NCBI GenBank assembly: GCA_004556745.1
Contig: SFFY01000012.1
Coordinates: 1 to 51,076, forward strand
Direction of reading: 5' to 3'
DNA length: 51,076 bases
DNA from: Bacteroidales bacterium
Lineage (GTDB): Bacteria; Bacteroidota; Bacteroidia; Bacteroidales; Bacteroidaceae
Part shown: piece by piece, positions 23,603 to 32,367 of the stretch
Layout: each line of letters starts with the position of its first letter
Numbering within the stretch: the stretch's first letter is position 1
Notes under the pieces: model-generated
Seen by the model: only the letters and a program-made list of their open reading frames with translations
Told to the model about the DNA's origin: nothing
Databases searched by the model: none
Program-made: the position numbers and the translations under genes

Positions 23603-25951
23603 ATGAATTTGTTGAAGCACGCCCTCTTTGCAGCACTTGCCCTTTTCTCCTTTCTCTCTGTCCATAGCCAAAGCGCGCGGCAACGCCTCTCCGACTGGGT
23701 GAACCCGCTCATCGGCACGGCAGGCATGGGGCACACGTTCCCCGGTGCCTGCGCTCCCTTCGGAGCGGTGCAGCTGAGTCCCGACACTGATACAATCCCC
23801 CACAACATTAACGGCCGCTATCAGCAACGCGCCTACGATTATTGCGCCGGTTATCGCTACGAAGACCAGACTATCGTGGGGTTCAGTCATACCCATTTGA
23901 GCGGCACGGGACATTCCGACCTTGGCGATATCCTCATACAGCCGCAAGTGGGCAGCCTCAGGCTCAATCCCGGCACGGCCGACCGCCCCGACAGCGGTTA
24001 TCGCTCGCGTTTCTCCCATGCCACCGAGAAAGCCTCGGCGGGCTATTATGAGGTGATGCTTTCCGACGATAGCATCAGGGTGCAGCTCACCGCCACGCCA
24101 CGCGTAGGCATTCATCGCTACACCTTCCCCGACTCCCCAAAAGAGGCGCGATTTATCCTCGACCTCGGACACGGCATCTACAACTACGACGGCAAAGTAC
24201 TGTGGAGCAGCCTCCGTGTGGAGAACGATACGCTCCTCACCGGCTACCGCATCACCAGCGGCTGGGCGCGGTGCAACTACACGTACTTTGCCATCGCCCT
24301 GAGCAAACCGCTCAAAAGCTATGGCTATCATGACCGGAAGAAAGCCGACTACCAAGGCTTTTGGCGGCGGTTCGACCTTTACCATGACTTCCCCGAAATG
24401 GCGGGGCGCAACGTGGTGGCTTATTTCAACTTCGACAACACGTCCTCCCAAGAACTTACTCTGAAAGTCGCCCTTTCGGCCGTCAGTACCGAAGGCGCAC
24501 TGCGCAACCTGCAAGCAGAGGCGGCGGGCAAGACCTTCGATGCGCTTTGCGAGCAGACGCGCCGGAAGTGGGACAACGAACTCGCCGCCATCGAGTGCGA
24601 AGGAACGGACAGCCAGAGGCAAATGCTCTATACCTCGCTCTATCACACCATGATAAATCCCAGCATCTACATGGACACCGACCGCCGTTACCGGGGGCTC
24701 GACGGCAATATCCATGTAGCAGAGCGTTTTGACAATTATACCATCTTCTCCCTTTGGGACACCTATCGCGCCCTGCACCCCCTGCTGGCATTATTGAAAC
24801 CCAAGCAAAACGCCGACATGGTGCGCTCCATGCTGGCGCACCAACAGCAAAGCGTGCATCGCCTGCTGCCCATTTGGAGTTTGATGGGCAATGAAGGCTG
24901 GTGCATGACGGGCTATCATGCCGTGAGCGTCTTGGCCGATGCCCTGGCCAAGGGAGCCGACATCGACCGCCGCGCCGCACTGGACGCTATGGTCAGCACC
25001 GCCAGGAGCAGGCGGATGCCCGGCATGGAGGATTACTGCCGTCTGGGTTATGTGCCTTACGACCGCGATGCCACGGCGGCCTCCAACACCTTGGAGTATG
25101 CTTACGACGATTGGGTCATCTATGCCGCTGCGCTGGCAGCGGGGCAGACGGAGACCGCCGAGGAGTTTGCCAAGCGGGCGCTTTCCTATCGCAATGTCTA
25201 TCATCCCCAAACGGGTTTTGCCTGCCCGCGCTATACCAACGGACAGTTTAAGGAAGGCATGGACCCTTATCAAACATACAACGAAGGCTTTATAGAGGGA
25301 AACTCCTGGAACTTCTCTTTCCACGTGCCGCACGATGTTTACGGCATGATGCAGATGATGGGCGGAGAAAAAGTGTTCCGTCAACGCCTTGACGAACTGT
25401 TCAGCATGGACTTGCCTGAAAAGTATTACGAGGACAATGAAGACATCACGGCCGACTGCCTTGTGGGCGGCTATGTGCACGGCAACGAGCCGAGCCACCA
25501 CATACCCTATCTTTATGCCTGGACTGCCGAGCCTTGGAAAACGCAGCAATGGGTACGCACCATCATGAACCGCATGTATCGCAGCGACATACGCGGACTG
25601 GGCGGCAATGACGACTGTGGGCAGATGTCGGCTTGGTACATCTTCTCTGCCATGGGTTTCTATCCTGTTTGTCCGGGCAGCGACCAATACGTATTGGGCG
25701 CGCCCTATCTGCCTCACCTTAGCATTTCTTTGCCCAATGGCCGCAAAATCGTTATCCGCGCCGAGGGCGCAAGCGACCGCCGCCGCTACGTCAAGAGCCT
25801 CCGCGTCAACGGCCAGCCTTACGACAAACTCTACATCTCCCACGCCACCCTTACCGCCGGCTGCACCCTCGACTTCGAGATGAGCGACAAGCCCAACCGA
25901 AAGCGCGGGCTGAACGCTGCCGACAAACCTTATTCGATGACAAAGGATTAA
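23603..25951 (+). CDS. GH92 alpha-mannosidase, probably alpha-1,2
   Basis: This 782-residue calcium-dependent exo-mannosidase trims high-mannose N-glycans. A signal peptide (MNLLKHALFAALALFSFLSVHSQ) is followed by the GH92 N-terminal beta domain (DWVNPLIGTAGMGHTFPGAC) and the (alpha/alpha)6 barrel. Key motifs are FSLWDTYRALHPL (382-394), EGNSWNFSFHVPHDV, HGNEPSHH (626-633) and GGNDDCGQMSAWY (667-679). In the family, the Glu of GNEP is the catalytic acid and the Asp residues of GGNDDCG serve as base. GNEPSHH is typical of alpha-1,2-specific members. The ATG at 23603 is preferred because an earlier in-frame start overlaps the -7 element. It has no T9SS-like tail, so it is expected in the periplasm. 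Confidence 0.93.
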   Translation: MNLLKHALFAALALFSFLSVHSQSARQRLSDWVNPLIGTAGMGHTFPGACAPFGAVQLSPDTDTIPHNINGRYQQRAYDYCAGYRYEDQTIVGFSHTHLSGTGHSDLGDILIQPQVGSLRLNPGTADRPDSGYRSRFSHATEKASAGYYEVMLSDDSIRVQLTATPRVGIHRYTFPDSPKEARFILDLGHGIYNYDGKVLWSSLRVENDTLLTGYRITSGWARCNYTYFAIALSKPLKSYGYHDRKKADYQGFWRRFDLYHDFPEMAGRNVVAYFNFDNTSSQELTLKVALSAVSTEGALRNLQAEAAGKTFDALCEQTRRKWDNELAAIECEGTDSQRQMLYTSLYHTMINPSIYMDTDRRYRGLDGNIHVAERFDNYTIFSLWDTYRALHPLLALLKPKQNADMVRSMLAHQQQSVHRLLPIWSLMGNEGWCMTGYHAVSVLADALAKGADIDRRAALDAMVSTARSRRMPGMEDYCRLGYVPYDRDATAASNTLEYAYDDWVIYAAALAAGQTETAEEFAKRALSYRNVYHPQTGFACPRYTNGQFKEGMDPYQTYNEGFIEGNSWNFSFHVPHDVYGMMQMMGGEKVFRQRLDELFSMDLPEKYYEDNEDITADCLVGGYVHGNEPSHHIPYLYAWTAEPWKTQQWVRTIMNRMYRSDIRGLGGNDDCGQMSAWYIFSAMGFYPVCPGSDQYVLGAPYLPHLSISLPNGRKIVIRAEGASDRRRYVKSLRVNGQPYDKLYISHATLTAGCTLDFEMSDKPNRKRGLNAADKPYSMTKD

Positions 25952-25997
25952 TTGGACGCAAAATAAAAAAGCGGCCCGCTCATAGGGCGCACGCGGA

Positions 25998-26040
25998 GCG
26001 GCGCATAGGGCGCATTGCATACGCCCGCCCTATGCGCCGC
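25998..26040 (+). terminator. Strong hairpin after GH92
   Basis: GCGGCGCATAGGGCG and its exact complement form a 15-bp stem with a 13-base loop. The following T run is poor, so this is a likely but imperfect terminator, or a repeat-type palindrome. Confidence 0.6.
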
Positions 26041-26073
26041 ATGGAAAATTCAAATACGCCCCAACCATCAACC

Positions 26074-26093
26074 GGGCGTTTTGCAAAACGCCC
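26074..26093. repeat. GGGCGTTTTGCAAAACGCCC palindrome
   Basis: Perfect 20-bp copy followed by CTACTCGTGAG, the same border as the copies near 23277. Confidence 0.9.
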
Positions 26094-26179
26094 CTACTCG
26101 TGAGGCCTCGATATTTCAATCAATGGCGTATTTTTTGAGTTTTCTTATAAGATATTGTGTGATGGGGATAAAAATGTAC

Positions 26180-26187
26180 TATCTTTG
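26180..26187 (+). promoter_or_regulatory. -7 element (TATCTTTG) of second GH85 gene
   Basis: TATCTTTGC lies about 200 bases before the ATG at 26385. The long leader includes a small hairpin, GCCCCCTTCTGGGGG (about 26217-26232), with no other recognised element. Confidence 0.6.
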
Positions 26188-26384
26188 CACAATATGGGCT
26201 GCGGCTCAGTGCTTAATGCCCCCTTCTGGGGGACATCATCGCGAAAACCATATACAATATCCAATACCCAAGCCCTTCAAAGCATCAACCCCTTTTAGGA
26301 AATTGGCAATAAGACCCATTCGGCACAAATCCTACTCGTTAGACTTTGAAAATTCTTTTTTATCAACCTTAATCTATAACCTTT

Positions 26385-29300
26385 ATGAAAAAAATTGTCC
26401 TCGTTTCTGCGATGACCGCTTTCGCACTCGGTGCTTCCGCACAGCAGCTGCAAGAAGGGTACATCACCTGGGGCACGAGCAGCGACAAGTTCGACCAAAC
26501 GCTCAACGCTTGGAGCGTAGGCTCGCAAGTGAGTGAAGACGACAACTTCTTCATCTCCCGCGTGAAGCCCCGCGAACGTTTCCGCAACACTGCTACGCAG
26601 GTGCGCCTCGGCCTCACCGCCTCCAACGACAAGAAACTCTTGGCGTGGATTCCCGTGAACAACAGTTTCGGCAACGCGCTGCCCGACGGCGTGTTCGACT
26701 CTGAGGTATTCACCATGTGGCCCTACGTGACGCACTGGGGCAACTGGACGGCTCCGCTCGGCCGCGTGCCCGGCGCATTCCTCGACGTGGCGCACAAGAA
26801 CGGCGTGCCCGTTTCGGGCGTTGCCGGCATTCCTTACGGCAGCTTGACCACCAACGGCTGGGGCACGATATTGACAAATATCGCAGCCGTAGGTGCTGAA
26901 AAGGTGGCGCAGTTCCACACTTATTACGGCGTGGACGGCATGGGCTACAACTCGGAGTTCTCGGGCGGCTATGCCGTGCAGCAAAAACTCTTTCCCTTCC
27001 ACGCTGCCCTCGTGAAGAAGATGCGCGAAACCAATCCTTTGTTTGAAAACATCTGGTACGACGGCACGAACGACAACGGTACGATCTCGTTCGACCGCGG
27101 CTTGGCTACGCACAACGTAAAGACCTTCGGCGACGGCGACAATATCCGCACCTCGCTCTTCTTCAACTATAACTGGAACTCTGCCTCGCTGCTCAGCTCT
27201 TCCGTAACGAAGGCGCAGAGCATCAACCGCGACCCGCTTGACCTCTACGCCGGCGTGAACATGCAGGGCGCACAGCCTGGCACGAACAACTGGCCTTTGC
27301 TCAAAGACTATGCCATTTCTATCGGTCTTTGGGGCGCGCACTCCACCAATATGTTCTGGGAAAGCCGTGGCGAAAAGGGTAGTGCTGCCGACGTGAAGCA
27401 GCGCACCTACCTGCTCCGTACCGAACGCTGGTTTACCGGCGGTACGCGCAACCCGGCCAACTGCCCTGCTGTGAGCAATTCGATGAAATATAATGCCGAC
27501 AACTTCACCTTCCACGGCATGTCGTCGTTCATGACCGCCCGCAGCTCGCTGAAATGGGATTTGAGCGAAGAACCGTTCATCTCTTACTTCAACCTCGGTA
27601 ACGGTACCTTCTTCAACTGGCAGGGCGTGCAGCAAAACGACCGTCCTTGGTACAACGTCGGCGTGCAGGACTATCTGCCCACATGGCGCTGGTGGTTTGC
27701 CTCTAAGCTCCTCGGCCGCAACGCTTCCGACGTGCCCGCCAGCGGACTGGACGCAGAATTTGTGTGGGATAATGCCTACGTAGGCGGTTCCTGCCTTCGC
27801 ATTTTCGGCACGGCAGCCGACGAATACCTCCACCTCTTCAAGACGGAATACGCCTTGCAGAGCGGCGACGTGATTACCGTGCGCTACAAGCTCAACAGCG
27901 GTAAGGCCGGCATGAACCTCGTGCTCACCGCCCTCGGCAATGAGAGCGTGGCTATCAACGAGAGCGGCATGAACCTCCTCGCAGCCAACGACGAAGCCGA
28001 TGAGGACGCTTGGGTAGAGCGCCAGTTCACCGTAGGCGGCGAGTTGGCAGGCAAGACCGTTGCCCTCGTTGCCCTGCACTTCACGGGCGCTGAAAACCTC
28101 GACCTCAACCTCGGCGAGTTCTCTATCGTGCGCGGCACCAGCGCAACGCCCGCCAGTCCGGTTATCGCTTCCAGCAAGGTGCTGGCATTCAGCAAGGAAG
28201 GCGTAGACGGCAAGATTATCTTCAACATGCCCAACAGCAAGCCCGCCGGCACGCCCTGCTACAACCTCGACGTGAACACGGCATTCTTCAAACTCTATGC
28301 GCAGCAAGAAGGTTGCGACCCCGTTTTCATGGGCCTCACTACCTCTTGGGCAGGCCTGTATTACAATGTGCCCCTCGACTTCTCCAAAGGCACGGGCTCG
28401 ATTAAGGTACGCTTCGGCGTGGCAGCCGTTGCCCTCGACCACAAGAGCGACTCCGAGATTGCCTGGGGCGAGTACCACAATGCAGGCACGTACATTTACA
28501 GCGACGATATCCAAATCAGCAAGAACACGATTAAGCCCAACGAATCGTTCGAAATGTCGTATGTAGACCCGAACCACGAACCGGGCACATGGCAACTCTT
28601 CGACGGTAACGGCACGAAACTCTTTGAGGAAACAGGCGTAAGCGTAACGGTAAACGGCCTTGCCAATATCGGCAGCTATACGCTGAAACTCAACGGCAAC
28701 GTGTACAACAGCGCAGGCAACCGCGAGATGCAGCTCCGCGAATACGGCAGCTTCGTTCAGATTACCAGCGAGGGCGTGGGCGCACTCCCGAAAATCCTTA
28801 GCCTCACCGCTAATGGCAAGGAAGCCGACATCGAAGTAAAAGCCGACGATGAAATCGCCCTGGCCTACACCGGCCGCAAGGCCGATGGCGCAGGTTCGCA
28901 GGGTTTGAACCTCAACGAAAAGCGTTTCGGCGCAAAATGCGCAGACCTCGGTCTTGTGGGCGCGAAGTCGTTCTCAGTATCCTTCTGGCTCAAAATAAAC
29001 AAACTCGCCGAGGGCGAAACGCAACTCCTCGCCGTGGCCAACAAGGTAGATTCATGGCCTAAGACCGACTGGGGCTGGATTTGGAACAACCTCTCCTCCG
29101 ACGGCTCTATCGGTTGCTACACCTTCCGCGGCACGGACGCATCGAGCAACAACGAGCTCCAATATACCTACGGTAACACAAAGATCCCCGTAGGCAACTG
29201 GGTACACCTCGCCTATACGTTCGACTACAACACCTCCGGCGCCTTCCGCAGCGACTTCTATGTAAACGGCGTGAAGCAGACCGTCACGAGTTGGAAGCGT

Positions 29301-30146
29301 TCTACGACTGGTGCCAGCACCACGACTCCCGGGTATGAAAGGAACGTCTATAATATCACCAACGGTCAGGTTGTATCTGTCGGCGGCGATGCCCACGGCC
29401 GTAGCGGTATCGACGGCGTTGTCGACAACTTCGCTATTTGGGACGGCGTACTCACCGATGCAGAGGTCAAGGCTTCTATGGGTGACCTCAACAAGGCAGC
29501 CCTGCCCTCCAATGTCATTTCTTACTGGGATCTTGAAGATGCCACCGCAGCCGACTACACCTTTGCTTCAGTAGGCAGCAAGGCCGGCGTTAAGGCAGGT
29601 ATGCACGAGTATGCCGCCACGGGCAGCGAAGGTCAAGGCGCATTTGCATGGATCGAAGGAGAACCCACGTCCGGCTGCCCGTTCGTAAGCGGGACGGCAT
29701 ATCCCGTTGTGACCCAGCCCACATGGAAAGCCAAGAAGGGCACGCTCACCCCACTGACGGGTAACGACCAAAGCGGTAGCGCAAAGGTGGCCTACGCAAA
29801 GGGCGGCGACTACACCGTAACCCTTACGCTGGCTAACTCGCTCGGTTCCGACCAGCGCACCTTCCAGGTAATCAAGGTGGCAGGCGGAGAAAGCGGCATC
29901 GCTAAGAATGAAATCGGCAGCATGCGCACGTACACCGTGGGCGAAGACGTGATTATCGACTTTGCCGAAGCCGGCAACTACTCCGTACGCGTATTCAACG
30001 CCGAAGGCCGCGAAGTAGCCGCAAAGGCAGCGCAAATGACGGGCAACGGCAAGATGCAGTTGCGCCTCGGTGCAACGGGCACCTACATCGTGCAGATCAA
30101 GAAGGACGGCAAGGATCTCCGCGCCGTGAAGCTCTTGAAGAAGTAA
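26385..30146 (+). CDS. Large GH85-like endoglycosidase with LamG, PKD-like and T9SS-like domains
   Basis: This 1253-residue protein has a signal peptide (MKKIVLVSAMTAFALGASAQ) and a GH85 core: MWPYVTHWGNWT, AFLDVAHKNGVPVSG (131-145), YYGVDGMGYNSEFSG (180-194, with N189-S-E191 as the catalytic NxE) and DRPWYNVGVQDYLPTWRWW. After accessory beta domains comes a concanavalin-like (LamG) domain containing SFSVSFWLKIN and VGNWVHLAYTFD, then a PKD-like segment (GGDYTVTLTLANSLGSDQ). The tail (VRVFNAEGREV...TGTYIVQIKKDGKDLRAVKLLKK) is T9SS-like. It diverges from the GH85 in the susCD operon and has its own promoter. It may target a different glycan or a glycoprotein surface; specificity is inferred. 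Confidence 0.9.
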   Translation: MKKIVLVSAMTAFALGASAQQLQEGYITWGTSSDKFDQTLNAWSVGSQVSEDDNFFISRVKPRERFRNTATQVRLGLTASNDKKLLAWIPVNNSFGNALPDGVFDSEVFTMWPYVTHWGNWTAPLGRVPGAFLDVAHKNGVPVSGVAGIPYGSLTTNGWGTILTNIAAVGAEKVAQFHTYYGVDGMGYNSEFSGGYAVQQKLFPFHAALVKKMRETNPLFENIWYDGTNDNGTISFDRGLATHNVKTFGDGDNIRTSLFFNYNWNSASLLSSSVTKAQSINRDPLDLYAGVNMQGAQPGTNNWPLLKDYAISIGLWGAHSTNMFWESRGEKGSAADVKQRTYLLRTERWFTGGTRNPANCPAVSNSMKYNADNFTFHGMSSFMTARSSLKWDLSEEPFISYFNLGNGTFFNWQGVQQNDRPWYNVGVQDYLPTWRWWFASKLLGRNASDVPASGLDAEFVWDNAYVGGSCLRIFGTAADEYLHLFKTEYALQSGDVITVRYKLNSGKAGMNLVLTALGNESVAINESGMNLLAANDEADEDAWVERQFTVGGELAGKTVALVALHFTGAENLDLNLGEFSIVRGTSATPASPVIASSKVLAFSKEGVDGKIIFNMPNSKPAGTPCYNLDVNTAFFKLYAQQEGCDPVFMGLTTSWAGLYYNVPLDFSKGTGSIKVRFGVAAVALDHKSDSEIAWGEYHNAGTYIYSDDIQISKNTIKPNESFEMSYVDPNHEPGTWQLFDGNGTKLFEETGVSVTVNGLANIGSYTLKLNGNVYNSAGNREMQLREYGSFVQITSEGVGALPKILSLTANGKEADIEVKADDEIALAYTGRKADGAGSQGLNLNEKRFGAKCADLGLVGAKSFSVSFWLKINKLAEGETQLLAVANKVDSWPKTDWGWIWNNLSSDGSIGCYTFRGTDASSNNELQYTYGNTKIPVGNWVHLAYTFDYNTSGAFRSDFYVNGVKQTVTSWKRSTTGASTTTPGYERNVYNITNGQVVSVGGDAHGRSGIDGVVDNFAIWDGVLTDAEVKASMGDLNKAALPSNVISYWDLEDATAADYTFASVGSKAGVKAGMHEYAATGSEGQGAFAWIEGEPTSGCPFVSGTAYPVVTQPTWKAKKGTLTPLTGNDQSGSAKVAYAKGGDYTVTLTLANSLGSDQRTFQVIKVAGGESGIAKNEIGSMRTYTVGEDVIIDFAEAGNYSVRVFNAEGREVAAKAAQMTGNGKMQLRLGATGTYIVQIKKDGKDLRAVKLLKK

Positions 30147-30164
30147 AACATTAAGCACCATAAC

Positions 30165-30215
30165 AAAAGCGGTGTGTCAGAACGGGCTAAACGCTCGTTT
30201 GGACACACCGCTTTC
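30165..30215 (+). terminator. Terminator after second GH85 gene
   Basis: AAAGCGGTGTGTC...GACACACCGCTTT is a 13-bp stem, followed by CGTTGT. The loop contains a second small stem (ACGGGC/GCTCGT region). It lies 18 bases after the stop. Confidence 0.75.
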
Positions 30216-30297
30216 GTTGTGGGGTGAGATTGTAGCTATTGCAAAACGTTCGGGGATTTTCGGTTTCCTGAATTTTCTGCCATGGAGCACATACGGC

Positions 30298-30318
30298 GGG
30301 CGTTTTGCAAAACGTCCC
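30298..30318. repeat. GGGCGTTTTGCAAAACG-type palindrome overlapping the udk stop
   Basis: GGGCGTTTTGCAAAACGTCCC has one extra base relative to the consensus. Its CTACT border supplies the TAG stop codon of the uridine kinase gene on the minus strand. Confidence 0.8.
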
Positions 30319-30965
30319 TACTGGTTGCTGATATTCAGCGACGCCCTGAACTGCTGCTCTTTCAAGGCCGAAAGGATATAGAGCTTCATCATGGCGATGG
30401 CGCGCTCGTTGTTGCCGCCGTTGGGAATGATGATGTCGGCAAATTGCTTAGTGGGTTCGATGAACTCGTCGTGCATCGGCTTCAAGATGTTGCGGTACTT
30501 GCCGATCAGCATCTCCAACGGATGCCCGCGTTCCGCCATGTCGCGCTGAATGACGCGCAGCAGGCGTTCGTCAGGCTCGGCATCTACGAAAATCTTCAAG
30601 TCCATCTGTTCGCGCAGCGACTTGTCGTAGAGCGTCATAATGCCCTCCACGATAATCACGTCTTTCGGTTCGACGTGTACCGTTTCTTGCAGGCGTGTGC
30701 AGGTGATGTAAGAATAAGTGGGTTGCTCAATGGAGCGCCCCGATTTCAGTTCCTCGATTTGATGCGCAAGCAGCCGCCACTCGAAAGCGTCGGGGTGGTC
30801 GAAATTGGTAAGCTTGCGCACCTCGAGCGGCAGGTCGGACTGGTCGTTGTAGTAAGAGTCTTGGGGAATGACTGCCACAGAGTTTTCGGGCAGGCTTTCC
30901 ACGATTTTGCGCACGACGGTGGTCTTTCCAGACCCTGTGCCGCCGGCGATGCCGATAATAATCAT
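30318..30965 (-). CDS. udk: Uridine kinase
   Basis: This 215-residue enzyme phosphorylates uridine and cytidine to UMP and CMP in pyrimidine salvage. It has the P-loop GGTGSGKT (8-15), the IPQDSYYNDQSDL stretch, FDHPDAFEW and VIVEGIMTLYD, all family hallmarks. Length is normal. The stop codon lies in the flank of a repeated palindrome. A related palindrome (GGGCGTATCGGATACGCCC, 30986-31004) separates it from the ZIP transporter gene upstream. Confidence 0.95.
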   Translation of the reverse strand: MIIIGIAGGTGSGKTTVVRKIVESLPENSVAVIPQDSYYNDQSDLPLEVRKLTNFDHPDAFEWRLLAHQIEELKSGRSIEQPTYSYITCTRLQETVHVEPKDVIIVEGIMTLYDKSLREQMDLKIFVDAEPDERLLRVIQRDMAERGHPLEMLIGKYRNILKPMHDEFIEPTKQFADIIIPNGGNNERAIAMMKLYILSALKEQQFRASLNISNQ

Positions 30966-30985
30966 AGTATTGGAGTATTTAGAAG

Positions 30986-31004
30986 GGGCGTATCGGATAC
31001 GCCC
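30986..31004. repeat. Variant palindrome GGGCGTATCGGATACGCCC
   Basis: A near-perfect palindrome with the same GGGCGT/ACGCCC arms and AAGGG-type border as the GGGCGTTTTGCAAAACGCCC family. It lies in the 45-base gap between udk and the ZIP gene. Confidence 0.7.
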
Positions 31005-31010
31005 GATGGT

Positions 31011-31763
31011 TTATTGCAGCCTTTCGAGCAAGAGCAGCGTCATGAAACCCGTGAGCAGGGCGTAGGTGGATTGCTTCTGGAAGCCGTGCGCGTGGGTTTC
31101 GGGTATCATCTCGTCGCTCACCACATAGAGCATCGCGCCGCCGGCAAGGGCAAGCATGAAGGGTAGGGCGGCAGCCGATACTGCGCCGGCGGCATAGCCT
31201 ATCCACGTGCCTGCCACCTCGAGCAAACCGATGGCAACGGAAATCAGCAGCGTGCGCAGACGGCTCACGCCGCAGAGCAGCAGCGGGGCAACGATGACCA
31301 TGCCCTCGGGGATATTCTGAATGGCGATGCCGAGGGCAACCGCCTGCGCTCCGCCCGTGTCGGCACTGTTGAAACCCACGCCGGCGGCAATGCCTTCGGG
31401 GAGCTTGTGAATGGCAATGGCGAGCACGAAGAGCAGCACGCGGTTGATGGAGGCATTTTGCCGGTGCGTCTCGGGGTCAAGCCCCGTAAGCTGGTGCAGG
31501 TGGGGCGTAAAGAAGTCTATCAGGTTGAGGAACGCCACGCCCACGGCCACGCCTGCCACGATGAGCCAAAGCCCTGTGCCTTCCACCGACTCGGCGGCCG
31601 GCAATATCAGGCCAACAATCGCTGCCGCCAGCATCATGCCGGCGCAGAAGCCCATGATGATGTCGTTCCACTTGTGCGGTATGTTCTTGATGCCGAAGCC
31701 CAAGATAGAACCCAGTATGCTCGCGCCGCAAAGTCCGGCCGCGCTGATCCAGATTTGTTGCAT
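31011..31763 (-). CDS. ZIP family divalent metal transporter
   Basis: This 250-residue inner membrane protein takes up zinc or related divalent metals. It has about eight membrane segments. The ZIP signatures HKLPEGIAAGVGF (helix IV) and ALGIAIQNIPEGMVI (helix V) carry the metal-binding His and Glu residues. It resembles the ZupT/GufA branch. It sits between udk and an HD-domain gene on the same strand. No Zur-like site could be identified by eye. Confidence 0.92.
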   Translation of the reverse strand: MQQIWISAAGLCGASILGSILGFGIKNIPHKWNDIIMGFCAGMMLAAAIVGLILPAAESVEGTGLWLIVAGVAVGVAFLNLIDFFTPHLHQLTGLDPETHRQNASINRVLLFVLAIAIHKLPEGIAAGVGFNSADTGGAQAVALGIAIQNIPEGMVIVAPLLLCGVSRLRTLLISVAIGLLEVAGTWIGYAAGAVSAAALPFMLALAGGAMLYVVSDEMIPETHAHGFQKQSTYALLTGFMTLLLLERLQ

Positions 31764-31803
31764 AGTTGATTGCTTAGATATTTGGGGCGTTTGTCAACGC
31801 TTC

Positions 31804-32346
31804 CTACTCGTATTTCTTTGCCCAGGCGAGGAATTTGAGCACGCCTGCCTCGCCGAACTTTTGGAGGCTTTCGGCGGTTTGCTCTACGGTGCGCTCGCGT
31901 TCGGGGTGGCTTTTAGAATAAAACTTGTCGGCATAGCAAATTACCTGCTCTTCCTCCGTTTCGGGCAGGAGGTCTATTGCCGGCAGCGGCAAGCCTTGCT
32001 CGGCAATCTGCCGCGCGGTCAGTCCCGTGCCTGTGTGCCGTTCGCACACGCGGGCTTCGCGTTCCATGCCCTCGCCGCGCAGCAGCTGCGCGCCCAGGCG
32101 GCCGTGCAGCAGATAGGGCTGCGTGCCGTGGCAATGAATACCCGGCGCATCGGTCAGGAACACACCGATGTCGTGGAGCATGGCGGCGCGTTCCAAAAAC
32201 GCCGTGTCGAGTTGCAACTCGGGGTGCTTGCGGGCAATCGCCAAAGCGCGGTCGGCCACTTGCCGACTGTGGTGGAGCAAGAGGCGGCGCAAGGCATTGT
32301 CCTCAGGATAATATTTATAGATAACGTCGAGGGTTTGCATTTTCAT
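31804..32346 (-). CDS. HD-domain phosphohydrolase
   Basis: This protein of about 180 residues belongs to the HD superfamily, probably hydrolysing a phosphorylated nucleotide or similar compound. It shows HHSRQVADRALAIARKH and the HD pair in AAMLHDIGVFLTD (H58-D59), then HGRLGAQLL and CERHTGTGLTARQI. The ATG at 32346 (MKMQTLDVIYKYYPEDN) fits the start of similar proteins. An in-frame ATG at 32367, abutting the marC stop, would add MPSAADF, but those codons are a repeated intergenic sequence (TCGGCTGCACTCGGCA). The TAG stop lies in the CTACTCG flank of a degenerate palindrome. Confidence 0.85.
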   Translation of the reverse strand: MKMQTLDVIYKYYPEDNALRRLLLHHSRQVADRALAIARKHPELQLDTAFLERAAMLHDIGVFLTDAPGIHCHGTQPYLLHGRLGAQLLRGEGMEREARVCERHTGTGLTARQIAEQGLPLPAIDLLPETEEEQVICYADKFYSKSHPERERTVEQTAESLQKFGEAGVLKFLAWAKKYE

Positions 32347-32367
32347 AAAATCGGCTGCACTCGGCAT

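Noticed and set aside
26295..28595. A 766-codon minus-strand open frame opposite the second GH85 gene
   Set aside because: Same reasoning: antisense to a conserved enzyme and without family features.
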